Assembly (NCBI GenBank): GCA_025201805.1
Contig: MU619247.1
Coordinates: 223,422-283,675, forward strand
From: Parasitella parasitica
Taxonomy: Eukaryota; Mucoromycota; Mucoromycetes; Mucorales; Mucoraceae
Direction of reading: 5' to 3'
Length of the DNA: 60,254 nucleotides
The position numbers were made by a program, and so were the translations under genes. The notes beneath the pieces are model-generated. The model was not told where the DNA came from. It ran no database searches and saw only the letters and a list, made by a program, of their open reading frames with translations. Positions 12,939 through 24,911 of the stretch are shown one piece after another (position 1 is the stretch's first letter; each line of letters begins with the position of its first letter).

Positions 12939-15558
12939 ATGGCCCAAAGGAAATTTTTGAATAGTTTTCTGATTTTACTTGTGATTTCGATATGTCTCCA
13001 AATACAAACAATTGAAGCGAAAACTGCGAGTACAGATACTTCAACTAGTACAACAAAATTGACAGCTATTTCTGCTACTAAAGTAAAAAAATAACTAAAA
13101 AAATTGCGTTCAAATTCTAATTTTTGTACATTTCAGGGACATTCGACTGCTACTGTCACCAAATTAACCACATCTCATAAATTGACTACAACAAAATCTT
13201 CCACCAAATCCACCATCAAACAAACCACCAAATCAACCTCCAAACTGACCACTAAATCCACTACCGAAAAAGCTACTAAAACATCTGCCTCAACATCTTC
13301 CGCATCGAATGGATTATTGGAAAACGTTATATCTTCAATATTAGACATCACTTCTGCAAAAAGCGCGAGCACAGATTCGAGTGATACAAAGACAGCTTTC
13401 AAAGAAAGTTCCACCAGCACTGCAACACACACGCCCTCCAAAACAACAGAAAAGGATGTATCCACTACAGATGATGAAAAGTCAACTGTAAAAAAGACGG
13501 CGACATCAGATAAAGATGAGCCGACTTCTACCTTCGAAAAGTCAACCAAAACCACAATAGATGACGAACCCACATCTACTACGTCTGCTGAATTCATTAA
13601 CACGTCTACTGAAAAAGATTCAACAGTTTCCAAAACCAACGCTGTCGATAAGCCAACTTCTTCTACTGACAAAGATTCAACTAAGACTATTTCAGACGAT
13701 AAGGCTACTATTACAACCGACAAACCAACCAAGACTGTAACAATGGCTGAATCCACTGATTCCACCGAAAAGACTACTACTACTAAAAAGTCTACTGAAT
13801 CAACTGCTGAGGCAGAAGAGTCGACATCAACAGCTAAGAATTCCATAAAGACCACAGATGGTGATGAACCCACATCATCCACCATCAAGGAATCCACAAA
13901 AACTCTTACAGATGGTAAGCCCACAGCTACAACCGACAAGCCTACCAAGTCTTCGACAGGTGATGAGAGCGTAACAACTACCGAAGAGTCTGCAGTAAAG
14001 GAAACATCCGCGACTACCACGAGAACTGCGACTGCAACAGACGATAAGGAGACAACGACTAAAAAGTATACGAAAACTGCTACTACAATCGAGGAAGAAG
14101 AAACAAGCAGCGTTGAAAAGCCTTCTTCCACCAAAAGTATCAATGATGATAAAGAATCCACTCCTGTCTCTACTGCAAAACCTACCGCTACAACAGTAGA
14201 CACCGAAAAAGAGGAGGCAACATCGACAACGACGACTGATAATTCTACTAGCATAGAAACTGATTCCACTACTCCCTCTCCTAACGCAACCGAATCAAAC
14301 GACATGATTGAATCTTCTTTGCCTACCAAGACAGAAACAGAAGAAGTCAAAACAAACACTAGTGAATCAAGTAGCACTTTTACCACAACAACCATTGCTA
14401 CCACTACCAGCTCATCAAGTGAAGATACTTATACTTATACTTATACTTATACGCCCACGCCCACGCCCACGCCCACGCCCACAGAAACCAAGGATGGCAA
14501 CAGCGATGACAGCAACAACAAGAAAAGCTCAACTACGTTTAAAGCAACTTCAACTTATCGCTACCAAACCCTGTCTTGGTTATCTGACAGCTTTAGCATT
14601 TCTATTCCCGCCAAGTCATCTAGTAGTTCCAAGACGAGTACAGCTACATCTGTTGCTGCCAGTACTCCAACCACTGATGAAACCCAAAATGCCATTCCAG
14701 AGTACATTGCGCCTAATGTAGATGCTATCATACCCGAAACTAGTTCTATGGTGTTTATGAAGTTCAAGTACATTTCCTACTCTGAGATGGTCCAAGATGC
14801 TGTTTTAACTGCTCAGTTTGTCCAGACACTGCCGGCGTTCTTGGGTAAAAGCTTGGATATTACTGCAGATGACATTATTGTCGTTACTATTACGAGCGCA
14901 GATAGCTCATCGATTAGCAGCAGCAGTAGCTCTAATAAAAAGCGCGCGCTTTTGAGTAAACGTGAGGATGGTTCCGGGGTAGTTGTTTCGTTTGCTATCC
15001 CTGCGAACCAAGTTGATGAGCTACAAGGCTTGATTAGTCAATCAAACTCGAGTCTGTATTCTGATTCAAATGGTCAACTAGCTTATTTGATTGATGCCAG
15101 CTATCCCATCACTGGAAATGGTAAGTTGCCGCTATTTTGCTCCTTTTTTAGACTTTACACAAATATATTAAATTAATTCGATTCATTACATAGCTATTAG
15201 TCAAACATCCAATTCCAACAATGTGGTTGATGACCCTAATTCCAGCAATACTGGGCCAAGCAATGCAGGCGCTAGCGATTCCGATGACTCTAGTCATGGA
15301 GGTTTATCCAAAGCTTCTTTGATTGGAATCTGCGTGTCTATTGGCGTGGTGGTTTATGCTGCTGCCACAGTTGCAATTATCAAAATATATCGCAAACGAC
15401 GTGCTGCCAAAGAAAAAAAGGCTTTTGCAGAGCACCACGTATTTGCACAAAGCATCTCTCAGCCTATTATGCTAGACAACTCACTTGGCTGGTCAAATGT
15501 TGGTGGATACAATCACCAAAGACAGCCCTACCAAAGCAGCAACAACTATCAATGGTAG
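12939..15558 (+). CDS. Msb2-like signalling mucin (secreted Ser/Thr-rich ectodomain, one TM)
   Basis: Cell-surface mucin of the kind that senses wall or osmotic stress and signals to the Cdc42/MAPK pathway. Three exons: 12939-13082, 13137-15120, 15194-15558; 830 codons. Exon 1 encodes a signal peptide (hydrophobic core LILLVISICL, cleavage near IEA/KT). About 450 residues of Thr/Ser/Lys repeats follow, including alternating YT and PT dipeptides (near 14430-14480). A folded region begins after about residue 570 (IPETSSMVFMKF) and includes VVSFAIPANQVDELQ and SSLYSD, resembling the Hkr1-Msb2 homology segment. Dibasic sites (KKR, SKR) within it could be processing sites. A single TM helix (LIGICVSIGVVVYAAATVA) precedes a short basic tail. 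The mucin assignment is firm; Msb2 orthology is inferred. Confidence 0.8.
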
Positions 15559-15611
15559 ACACAGTGATTACTCCTTACTTTACGAATTAATAAATTAATG
15601 TTTATTTTCTT

Positions 15612-17735
15612 TCAATCTTCTTCTTCTGTGCCAAAATAACGGTCTAGAATCCATTCATTCTATTATTAAAAATCCTCAATCAACACGCTCAAAACAATGC
15701 CTTACCTCCAAAATTGCCAACTCCAGGCTCAATCCAGAGTTTTTCTCTATTAAAATTGGGGTCTACCATGGATGTAACAATCTTTACACGAGGAAAAGCA
15801 TTTGTAATCACGGTGAGACCAAGTTGTGCAGCAAGAAAAGATACAAAAATGATACGCTCCTACAGAAAATGCGTGTGAATGCCTCTGTGCGAGCAGCAGA
15901 TTTAATGCAATATACCTCTGGAACTTCATGATCCAGCAAGACACGTATGGCCATCAGAGCCGCAGCTCCTGTTCCCACCATGGCATCCATCAAAATGATA
16001 TTATCGTCGCCAATTTCTTTGGGCAATTTACAATAATGAAGCTGGCTACTGCGTTAATTCCTTGTGACCCATTGTATAACAATACATATAAGACGTACCT
16101 CTGGGTCACCAGTGTTTGGATCGGTCTGGATCAATAGCTTTCCAATCACAGCGTCTGCAAAAACACGCTTCAATCCAGCTTCCATTGTTCCACCGGCACG
16201 TAAGATGGAAACACCACAAATCTATGCGCAATGTTACACTGGTCAGCTCACATCTTGAAGTACTACACATCTTTTATGGACTTGCAAACCTTTTGACTAA
16301 ACCTTAAGCCATGATATGTTGCATTTACAGGAGTTGTTACTGAAACAGACTCGGAAGGAAGGCAACTAACCGCACTACAACGCATAATGTAAGTACTGGT
16401 CATTTTGACATTATGACAGATCGCCTTACTTTTCCATCAACAATACCGCTAATCGATCAGCATAAAAGACAAACTCATCTCGGGATGTCTTGCAATTCCT
16501 CAGAATGGTATGAATCCCCTTGATTTGGTTCGTTGCAGGTAGAATGGTGACAGTGTCTGGTAAATGTTCATTGAGAGCCGTGTCCAGCAACCCCCAACGT
16601 ATGTTAATCATGTTTTCTTGGAGCTGGCTATGGATATGTTTTGTCATCAAGTCAATAGCGATGGCATTTTCTAACCCTCTTGGAATAATAACGTCGGCAT
16701 GCTTCATCGTGGGTCGAACATAGTTATCAAATGAAGGCTTCACGTATCTAGTGTATTGCTGCATTGCAAGTTTTTAATTTGTTTCTGCATCAATTGTACT
16801 GAAACTTACATCCAAAATGCCCTCCACATCACGACCACGCAATAAAATATCTCTTTGCACTAGATAAAATAATTTGATCAACCAAAAGTAGCTAATAGGG
16901 TAAACATGTATGCATACGTCTTCTTGCCAATTGGATATCAGAATCAGTGTCCACAAAAATCTATGACTGTAAGCTTTCTAATACTACTTTAATGCAAAAA
17001 AAATAAAAAAATAAGCCCTTACTCGCATATCCATCATGTCTCTGATCCGCTTATCGTATAGCGCAAGAATGCCCTCGAATATAATCACGTTGGCGCCGTA
17101 GATGGTTGTCGTTGTTTCTTCTCTTGAATGCGTAGAAAAGTTATAGATTGGCACCGTAACAGATTTGCCTTCCCTCAGCTTGATGAGGGTTTCAAACAGC
17201 AATTCATAGTCAAATGCGGAAGGATGGTCGAAATCAAATCGGTTTTGATGGGCTAATTTGCTATTCTCGGGTGAAAGGACATTGTAAAACGAATCCATGG
17301 AGATGATAACAACCCATGGCACGTTTAAATTCTTCAATATACGTCTATTCACAGAATCAGATCATTTCCTGATCTCCCCTATAAAATTATATATGCGCTC
17401 TTCTTACTCGGCAACACTGGTCTTTCCACTAGCACTACCACCTTTGATATTTCTTGATTTAAACACGAATTTCTCAAAATTAAATGTTTCGACATGCAAT
17501 TACCTGCGACACCAATCATGTATGGATTAGTCACCGACCCATCAGCACTTTTTTATTCGGTTATAGAGTTAAGTTCTGAAAGTTTCAAGGTACAATCATT
17601 AATAACTTACTGGTACCAAGGTCTACCAGTAGCATAAATCAGGATCGTTAGTAACTATAGTATTTACGCAGGCCTGTCCATTTACTTTCTTCCTTGGGAA
17701 TTCAAATGAAGCGTCTTTTTATTACGGCTGCTCAT
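15612..17735 (-). CDS. uridine/cytidine kinase fused to uracil phosphoribosyltransferase-like domain
   Basis: Pyrimidine salvage enzyme of the UCKL/Urk1 type. Thirteen exons: 17735-17686, 17622-17611, 17547-17504, 17441-17408, 17344-17023, 16960-16918, 16859-16810, 16758-16430, 16374-16290, 16221-16099, 16041-15916, 15859-15706, 15643-15612; 467 codons. The kinase half has P-loop GGSASGKTS, then [17 protein letters not shown], and [12 protein letters not shown]. The UPRT-like half has [15 protein letters not shown], the PRPP-loop equivalent [17 protein letters not shown] and C-terminal [15 protein letters not shown]. Exon 2 is only 12 bases; it supplies PWY of the conserved GRKPWY. Convergent with the mucin gene (53 bases between stop codons). 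UPRT catalysis is uncertain, as in other UCKL proteins. Confidence 0.95.
17611..17622 (-). other. 12-nt coding microexon of the uridine kinase gene
   Basis: ACCTTGGTACCA is flanked upstream by an intron with perfect branch site TACTAAC and acceptor TGGTAG, and downstream by donor GTAAGT. Inclusion gives GRKPWYHADG in frame; skipping keeps the frame but deletes the conserved PWY. Confidence 0.8.
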
Positions 17736-17766
17736 TGTGATATATTATACAACTGGTGCAGGTGTG

Positions 17767-17776
17767 NNNNNNNNNN
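17767..17776. other. assembly gap (10 N) beside A32 run
   Basis: Ten N directly precede a run of 32 A (17777-17808). The gap lies between the uridine kinase start and the cyclophilin stop, so no gene model crosses it. Confidence 0.95.
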
Positions 17777-17813
<37 letters not shown>

Positions 17814-17894
17814 ATTATCGTATAACTACATGCGAAAAAAATTTGTGTAAAGCATCAAGTGACCTTGTTTCTAAATGGATTGCTTTACATTCGA

Positions 17895-18995
17895 CTAGTA
17901 TCTTCTAATTCTACCGAAACTACTGTTGGTGTCATTTCCTCCTGCACGATATTTCTAAAAGAACCAAGCGTTGATGAGTAAACCAGCGAAAATCCATAAA
18001 TAATGTACTTACAACATGGCCTCTTCCTTTAAACTTCACATTGGGATCATCGTCAAATCGTCTTCGTTGTTCCCACTCTGGTTTCTCTGATACTTTTTCT
18101 TTGTATTCCTGAAAATGGTTCTTTTCAACTTGCTCTGCCTTTGTTTTCTCGGGTTTCTGAATTTCCTCGTCTGATGATGGGGTGTTAGCTTTTTTGTGAT
18201 GTTTCTTATGCTTTCTATGCTTTTTTTTGGACGAAGATTTGTGGTGTCTTTTATGCTTTCGTTTCTTTTTTCCATGATCAGAGTCCCTATCCGATGCCTC
18301 GTCCTCACTTTCAGATCTTTTTCTTTTCTTTTTTTCTTGCTCCTCTTCGCTATCACTTGCTGAATCAACATCAGATCCACTTTTGCTTAATCTTTGCTGT
18401 TGCTTCACTTTTTATAACGAACTGTCGGATCAATATGTATTTAATTGTTGGCAAGTAAAACTTACATTTGACACCGGGTGGTAGCTGCAATACCAATTCA
18501 CCACAATTAGCAATCATTACATTATGAAGAGGCCGATCATTGCCATCGACAGGTTCATTTTCCATTGTTTCCACAATATTATATCCTGATACAACACGCC
18601 CAAATACTACATGCTTACCGTCCAAATGTGGGGTAGGTCGGGTAGTAATGAAAAATTGCGATGATTGCGTGTTCGGCCCACGGTTAGCCATACTCATCAA
18701 ACCATGCGTATCATGTTTTCTAGCAAAAGATTCGTCTGCAAATGTAGCACCATAGACAGACTCGCCTCCAGCACCGTTACGCCGAGTGAAATCACCACCC
18801 TGACACATAAAACCCTTAATAATGCGATGAAAGATGGAGCCCCGGTAATGAAGTGGCATATTGCTCACCTTACCCAGCCCCTTTTCACCTGTGCACAGAG
18901 CACGAAAATTTTCTGCTGTCTTGGGAACTTCATCAGCAAAGAGTTCTATAATGATTCTACCAACTATTTAAATTGTAAGCAGTTTTTTTTATTTT

Positions 18996-19027
<32 letters not shown>

Positions 19028-19087
19028 CTACTTACTTCGAGTGCCATCAATGTCAATGTCAAAGAATACACGAGGGTTGATTTTCAT
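17895..19087 (-). CDS. nuclear cyclophilin with Lys/Arg/Ser-rich tail (PPIG/RCYP type)
   Basis: Peptidyl-prolyl cis-trans isomerase linked to splicing complexes. Four exons: 19087-19036, 18963-18466, 18407-18013, 17954-17895; 334 codons. The isomerase domain (about 1-180) has [23 protein letters not shown], active-site [15 protein letters not shown] and SSQFFIT. The position of Trp121 of cyclophilin A is His (TPHLDGKH), as in other large cyclophilins that bind cyclosporin weakly. The tail (about 185-334) is acidic then strongly basic ([20 protein letters not shown]) and predicted to be nuclear. Intron 1 contains a (TA)n run of about 27 bases. The gene is divergent from VMA21 with 221 bases between start codons. 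Confidence 0.93.
19001..19027. repeat. (TA)n microsatellite in cyclophilin intron 1
   Basis: Uninterrupted TA dinucleotides within the first intron. Confidence 0.95.
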
Positions 19088-19308
19088 TTTATATGACTCA
19101 ATGGCGGTGGGTTGACTTTAATAAAAAGAGAAAAATGAGGTGTTGCTCCACGATGTGTCGTTTATGTAATGTGTGCTAGGTGACTCACTTTTGTAGGAAG
19201 ATTGCCACAGAAAAGACAGTTTCGTGTTCCCTTCATTAACAAGGTAAGACGATCCCTTTTCTTTTCTTTCTCAAGACCCTTTTTCTCTCGTGTAAACCTT
19301 TTGAAAAA

Positions 19309-19673
19309 ATGAGTGATTCAAAGCAAACCGTCGCTGAAAATCAAAAAGCTAATGAATCTATATCTCTGCACGCTTACGTCGCTGAGAATTCTGATGTGCT
19401 TGTAAAACTGATGGTTTTTACAGCCGCTTTATGTGCATTTCCTATCGTCACATTTTTTATGACGCTTCATAGTCTATTCGATGGTACGTTGCCAGTGTAC
19501 ACTGTTCGTCATTTATGGGTCAAATTAATAACTTGTTTCTGCACTTAGGTAATACCAGCTATGCAGGAGGAGCAGCAGCATTGATGGCAAATGTCATTGT
19601 TGCCTTGTATATAATTGTGTCCGTGTTTGAAAAACCCAAAGATTCTGCAGCAAATGAGAAGAAGAAAGATTGA
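19309..19673 (+). CDS. VMA21: V-ATPase assembly factor Vma21-like
   Basis: Small ER membrane chaperone that guides assembly of the V-ATPase V0 ring. Two exons: 19309-19483 and 19549-19673; 99 codons. Two membrane helices are seen: VLVKLMVFTAALCAFPIVTFF (about 35-55) and the second GGAAALMANVIVALYIIVSV (about 64-84). The C-terminus is KKKD, a KKxx-type ER retrieval signal like that of yeast Vma21. Size and helix spacing fit the family. Confidence 0.9.
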
Positions 19674-19831
19674 TTGTAATATTATGGCACACTTGGTAAT
19701 ATATTTAACCCTTTTTCACTACATTTGAAACTTTTAGCCCCATTCTTGCCTTCCATTCTTGCCTTCCCCCTTTCTACTCCACGTAAAATAATTTCATGCT
19801 GATGATAATAAGACGATAACAATAAAAAACT

Positions 19832-20287
19832 TTATTCAAAATCATGTGCTTTTTGACGTTGCGCCTGCTGCTTACGATGATGCACATAGTCATTCATATA
19901 AGTAGTAACTGTTGATATCAGATCATGAAAGCGATCTTCATGGTAAATAGGGTGGTCTTCTGGACACCATGATGCTCGCTTGCGCTTTTCCCATTCAGCA
20001 AAATTCGTCAGTTTGCTGCTTAGAAAATCAATCAGTCCAGTCCAGTCAATTTGATTCTTGGTCATTGTAATCATACGCCTGGGAGATACCATTTTGATAC
20101 AGTCATCGACCACTGTTAATACAAAAAAGAAAAAAAACAAGGAGCTGATGATGATTAATGTAAATGTTCCAACTGTCATATAAGACGCTACATATATTAG
20201 GAATAATCTCTGTGATGCTGTGTTATGAATCCAGGATTTTATAGGGTATGTGATAGAGTTTATGGTATATGCTTCTGATGAAGACAT
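19832..20287 (-). CDS. unrecognised protein with one probable membrane segment
   Basis: Single open frame of 151 codons starting with ATG. Residues about 28-61 are strongly hydrophobic (FLIYVASYMTVGTFTLIII then FFFFFVLTV) and could be a long membrane segment. The C-terminal 90 residues are soluble and charged, with aromatic pairs (DWTGLIDFL, EWEKRKRASWCPEDHP). The T-rich stretch ending TTAACAG looks like an intron 3' end, but no donor in the right phase exists upstream, so I kept one exon. I do not recognise the family. Confidence 0.5.
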   Translation of the reverse strand: MSSSEAYTINSITYPIKSWIHNTASQRLFLIYVASYMTVGTFTLIIISSLFFFFFVLTVVDDCIKMVSPRRMITMTKNQIDWTGLIDFLSSKLTNFAEWEKRKRASWCPEDHPIYHEDRFHDLISTVTTYMNDYVHHRKQQAQRQKAHDFE

Positions 20288-22311
20288 TGTTTTAAGAAAA
20301 AGATAAGGCTAGTTTGACCTTGTTCCATGAGCCTGATATTTCCAAGCATTAGGTTTAAAGAGGAGCATCAATATTATTCTATCACTATGCATGCCTTGAT
20401 TTATGGTTATGCTGTTATTCTAGAAGCAAAATCATGGATACTATGTCTTGCTAAACTAGGAGTACTTTGGAAACAATGCTTTAAGTTTTAATAGTTCTAT
20501 AAATTTGTATTTTTAATTTTATTTCTTTAAAAACCTTCAATAAAAAATGAGAGTTATATTAAATAATTACCAGAGAATTTACGGATATAACAAGCTAGCA
20601 CGGCAGAACATGAAATGCTTACCTTACTTTGGGGGCTATCAAATAGAATCAATGAGATCTCAGATAACAAACCATCCAACGTTTGATTGGTAATCTTCCT
20701 AAAAGGTAAGATGTGTATTTATTGTTAATGACGATTTTATTTCACAAAGTCTCTCTATATGCCCTTATTTAAGCGAGCTATGTAGATAGAGTGTTGCAAC
20801 ACTGGCTTTCCTGTGGTATATTCTCTCTCTGTGTGACCTTTTATTGTGATCAAGTCAGAATTCGTTTCTAGTCGATGTTGATGTTGTAGAGATGCAAAAT
20901 AGGTTCTAATATACTTCTTCCTACATTGATATTAACCGTTGAATTGGTTAAAAAGGAGGTATTGAATTATTGGTAAGCCTTCTGTTGATCCATATACATT
21001 ATGCTTAATCTTTTTGTGCCAGGTCTTGAAATTGAGCACAGCAGGTGATTGTATATGATATAAAGAATATAAGAAAGTAATAAAGACTTAATTTACCAGA
21101 TACAAAACTATTGATTTATTGATTGACAAGAAGCTGTTTATTTATATTAGAATAAATCTATCTGAATCAATTTATAAAATACAATCAGGTCGTCATGTTT
21201 GACATTTAATTGTCAAACAAGAATATAACACAGTAGTAGTCAGAGCAAGGCCTATTTCTATATTTAATCAGCTAATCGTTATGAATGTGAATCATTCCTC
21301 GATAAGTTGAGCTTCGCAATTTAGAATAAGTAGAACCCAAGTAAATGGTTTCTTATACGAGACATTCTATTGAATACTTCTATTTACTAGATAGAGTAAT
21401 CGATGCCATTTAACCTTAGATCCGATCATAAACGGTTGCCATGACAACTGAGTTGAGATAGTGGTAACCATGGTATTCTATGGATACAACAAATCTTCAA
21501 TTATATCATTTTTCTTCTTGAAAAGAAAAAGCTAGATATTACCAGCTAAAACCAGTATTTGCAACCATTTATTGCAAAAACGAAAAATCAATCATAAAAA
21601 AAAAGCATACTAAGCTTATAATATAAAATATTTCTTCGATTATCATGCATTATTACAGGCCAAGGTAAAGCGATTTGATGGTAACATTTTAGTACTCAAG
21701 TCAACAAAAACAAATAAAAACAGGCATGATCATCGCTATATGAGCATAACTTGGGTTCCACTGAGCGATGTCTCTACCAAAAGTTTTTTGCTTTTTCACT
21801 GTCGAAGTTTAAAACAAAACACGTGATTTAGAATCGGAGGTTAAAAAGATAATATTTGGCCTGGAAAATATAGCGTCAAATCAGTGCTAAAAAAGCCAAT
21901 ATACAAAGTTATCGTCAGCAGATAACACTAGTTTCATCTCAAATATGATATAAATCCATGTACTGTTGCGGATCAAATTATAGATTTATCTGCCTATAGC
22001 TGATGTATGCATATGACCAGGGCTATTCTATATTTTCTTAATTCCACTGGGTGACATGCGTCTCAATAATTGTTGTGTGCAGAAACAGATATAACGCTGG
22101 ATCAAAAGTTTGAATTAGTGGCTATTGCAAATTCGAAATTTTTTTGCCTACTTAAACTCAAAATCTGATGCTGTCAACCTGAGAGAACAGTAATGCATCA
22201 TGACATTATGGGTAGAAACTTATCCATAATTTGGAGATTGTATGCAGTTGCAAAATGTATATATACAGAACACGGATTTATTTCATCATTCAAAAATGCA
22301 TCACAATATTA
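20288..22311. other. 2-kb intergenic region, no gene seen
   Basis: AT-rich and without long frames on either strand. The only standouts are two X-box-like inverted repeats at 21435-21477. Confidence 0.5.
21435..21477. promoter_or_regulatory. two X-box-like inverted repeats
   Basis: GTTGCC-AT-GACAAC at 21435-21448 is a nearly perfect inverted repeat of X-box type. GTAACC-AT-GGTATT at 21464-21477 repeats the layout with the same AT spacer, 15 bases further on. The nearest coding end is about 0.83 kb away, the 3' end of the TFIIF gene at 22312, so a target gene is not obvious. Confidence 0.35.
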
Positions 22312-23396
22312 CTACACTCGAACTTCTTCCATTAATTCTTCGTCATCTTCATCGTCGTCAGATTCCTCATTTTCAGCATTGTTAATTGCACTTTGTCTTT
22401 CAGCAACTGATAATCTTTCTTTATATTCTGGTTTCAATTGATAACTGCCAGTATAGGGACCCTTTTTGTTGAGAATACAAATTTCGTTCAATACTTCTTT
22501 TAGATATTGATTTGGCTGCTTTGTATGCTCAACAAGACCCTTGAATGTATAATAAGGGTATTTATCAAATGCATCGAATAGCAAATCCATAAGTTCGTTT
22601 CTTGGCATGCGGGTAGCTTTTTCTTTGTCGGTTTTTGGCTTTTTGGTTGTCTAGGTAAAGTAATTTGAAACTATGAGTCGATTGTGTACGAATAAACAGA
22701 TCTAACAAAAAAAAAAAATTACAATAAAATCAGAGAAGCTACTAGAGGGCATGCCGCTACTTGCACCCGGTACGAAAACAGGCTGGCTGTTTTGACCGAG
22801 AACTTGTACAGATCTTTGTGGAGTGCCTGCTTCCAAAACTCGTTTTCTCATGATACTCCTATAGGCACCGAAATTGGGAGTAGCTGTGCACTCGTGATGG
22901 ATTGTCCCAGTGATTGCTTTTCCACCATTTTGATCCTCTGAAAACACAAATTTATTGTTCACCTTTTCAGGTGTGATGTGTATGTTGTATTCTTTAGGAA
23001 CATTTGGTGTATCATCATCTGGTGGTAAAAAAAGGGCAACCTAGAGCCAGAATTAGAGCAAATGTTCGTCTTCAGCAAGATAATATCGTTCTTTTTTTTT
23101 TTTTATTTACCTTTGTCGTCTTCCCTGGTGGCGGGCTGAAATGAGTAATTAGAAGGGTTGAAATAGCATTAATCAATATTTACTTACTTGTTATATATAC
23201 GAATACTTCCCAAGTTTACATTGTCTTCATCTACAGATCTCCACTTGTCGGCCAAAAAACCTGGGACCTTTACCAGCCAAACTTTAGTGTTTACATCATC
23301 CAATTTGAGATCCTCGGCATCGTCTTCATCTATAACACCGTCTAAAGATCCTGGATCATCTTCAAAAAGAGCGTCAACGTCTTTATGTTCAGACAT
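22312..23396 (-). CDS. TFG2: TFIIF beta subunit (RAP30/Tfg2)
   Basis: General transcription factor subunit that escorts RNA polymerase II into the pre-initiation complex. Four exons: 23396-23188, 23135-23111, 23040-22723, 22650-22312; 296 codons. The N-terminal dimerisation barrel includes VNTKVWLVKVPGFLADKW and VNLGSIRIYN. The middle shows ITGTIHHECTATPNF and YRSIMRKRV. The winged helix (about 205-275) has RMPRNELMDLLFDAF, PYYTFKGLVEHTKQP and YLKEVLNEICILNKKGP. The tail is acidic. Exon 2 is only 25 bases. Confidence 0.96.
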
Positions 23397-23668
23397 ATTT
23401 CAGAACAAAAGACAAATAAGAAATAGGAAAGAATATGATGGAAAGAATTGCGCTTGCGTATCTATAGAACTCTCCTGTGACCGTGATGGATTGTCATGGT
23501 TTACATGCATATACCGATATTGACCAACATTTATATGTACAAAAAACCAATGCAAATTGTGGATTTTATTTTAAGCAATTGTTGTATGATGATATAGTAA
23601 TAGTAGAAAGAATCGAGAAAGAGAAACAGCGAGCAGGTTAAATTGCAGAAGCAAGGAATTGACACATT

Positions 23669-24133
23669 TTAACCTAAAAAATTGATGCAGACACCGTGAA
23701 GAAGAAGAGAGCAAACTACAAAATCAGCAAATGCCCTATTTTCGTTTGAATTAGTAGAACATTTCGGAAAGCACTCTACAAATTCTCAATTGTATACCTT
23801 TCAGGTGAAATGGTTTTGAAGGATTCCTTATTTAGAGTGTTTGTTTGAATACGCAAATTAGCTATACATCAAATAACAATAAGCATGCGTATATGTATGT
23901 CTCGTATTACGATAGCCTTGCTTACCAGCCAGAACAAAACTACCAACTGTGGAGATAAATCCACCAAGGAAAGCATTATAAGGGAATGTACCGACCGTTG
24001 CCATGTAGACAAACTGAAATATACCAGTGAAAAGAATATAGACAAGGTATATATCAATTAATTTAAGAGAAACAGGTGTGTCGTTCTTGTATCCTGTATA
24101 AAATTTCTTGGTTGCTGCACTAAGTTGCTCCAT
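23669..24133 (-). CDS. OST2: oligosaccharyltransferase subunit DAD1/Ost2
   Basis: Essential small subunit of the ER N-glycosylation complex. Three exons: 24133-23926, 23861-23798, 23735-23669; 112 codons, the normal length. Landmarks are [34 protein letters not shown], and the conserved C-terminus SPERAFADF with terminal INFLG. Three membrane helices are predicted. The start is the Met before [11 protein letters not shown]; an upstream extension in the same frame lacks family similarity. Confidence 0.96.
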
Positions 24134-24911
24134 ATTTGAGATGAAAGAGGGATAACTGCAAAACACGAAAATCTTGAAAAGATTTATACTTTACAGTTCC
24201 ATTTCATTATTCAACCAATCAAAAAGTTATGACGAACAGTAGTTTTGAAAGGAACTCACGCCCAGAAAACTATCCATCACAATTCTAGAGTTAAAAAGTA
24301 TCAAACCTTGTAAAAAAACTTGAAGGTCCATTGGTAGATATAGTCAAGTAGCAAGTGCTAGTATGCCATGATTGTGGCACACATTATCAGATTTGGCACT
24401 TTTATAGGATAGCAATAGTCATTCATTATTCAAAACTTGTGCATTGACGACTTCTACAAATGTTTATTTTAAGCGGTCAGAACATTAATATAACGGTACT
24501 GCATATACAACCTGTTCAAAGCCTATTAATGATTGATAGTTTGATGACACGAAATATTTTAGCCCTGATGGAGATCCATTAAAATTGTTTACCAGTAAAT
24601 ATATTTGTATAATATATAACGAGGATGAGATTCTCATCATCTTTTTGACTTTCATAGTGAATATTTAGAATCAATTTCTTAAATGAAAAAACGCATCATT
24701 TTATACTTCAATCCTTGCAAAAATCTTTGCAAATACTGTTAATTGGATATCTTTTTCTCTTTGTTCAAAAGCTCTGTACCTGATCTACTGTCATGTAACT
24801 TGAAAGACACCAAAAATAAATTAAAATTCCACTCCAACACCTCCCTTTCTTCAAATTAGCTTTTTCTTTTCTTTTTCCCTTACAAATTGCTCTTTCTTTC
24901 CTTTAAACATA
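24134..24911. other. divergent intergenic region, no gene seen
   Basis: About 780 bases between the DAD1 start and the coiled-coil gene start. A pyrimidine-rich core-promoter-like stretch lies at 24830-24905. Confidence 0.5.

Noticed and set aside
13175-14404. 409-codon open frame on the minus strand
   Set aside because: It is the mirror of the Thr/Ser codon repeats of the mucin gene; low-complexity codons lack stops on the opposite strand. There is no independent motif or start context.
20100-20215. Intron within the unknown membrane protein gene
   Set aside because: The T-rich stretch plus TTAACAG looks like an acceptor, but no GT donor in the needed phase exists upstream; splicing would give an immediate stop.
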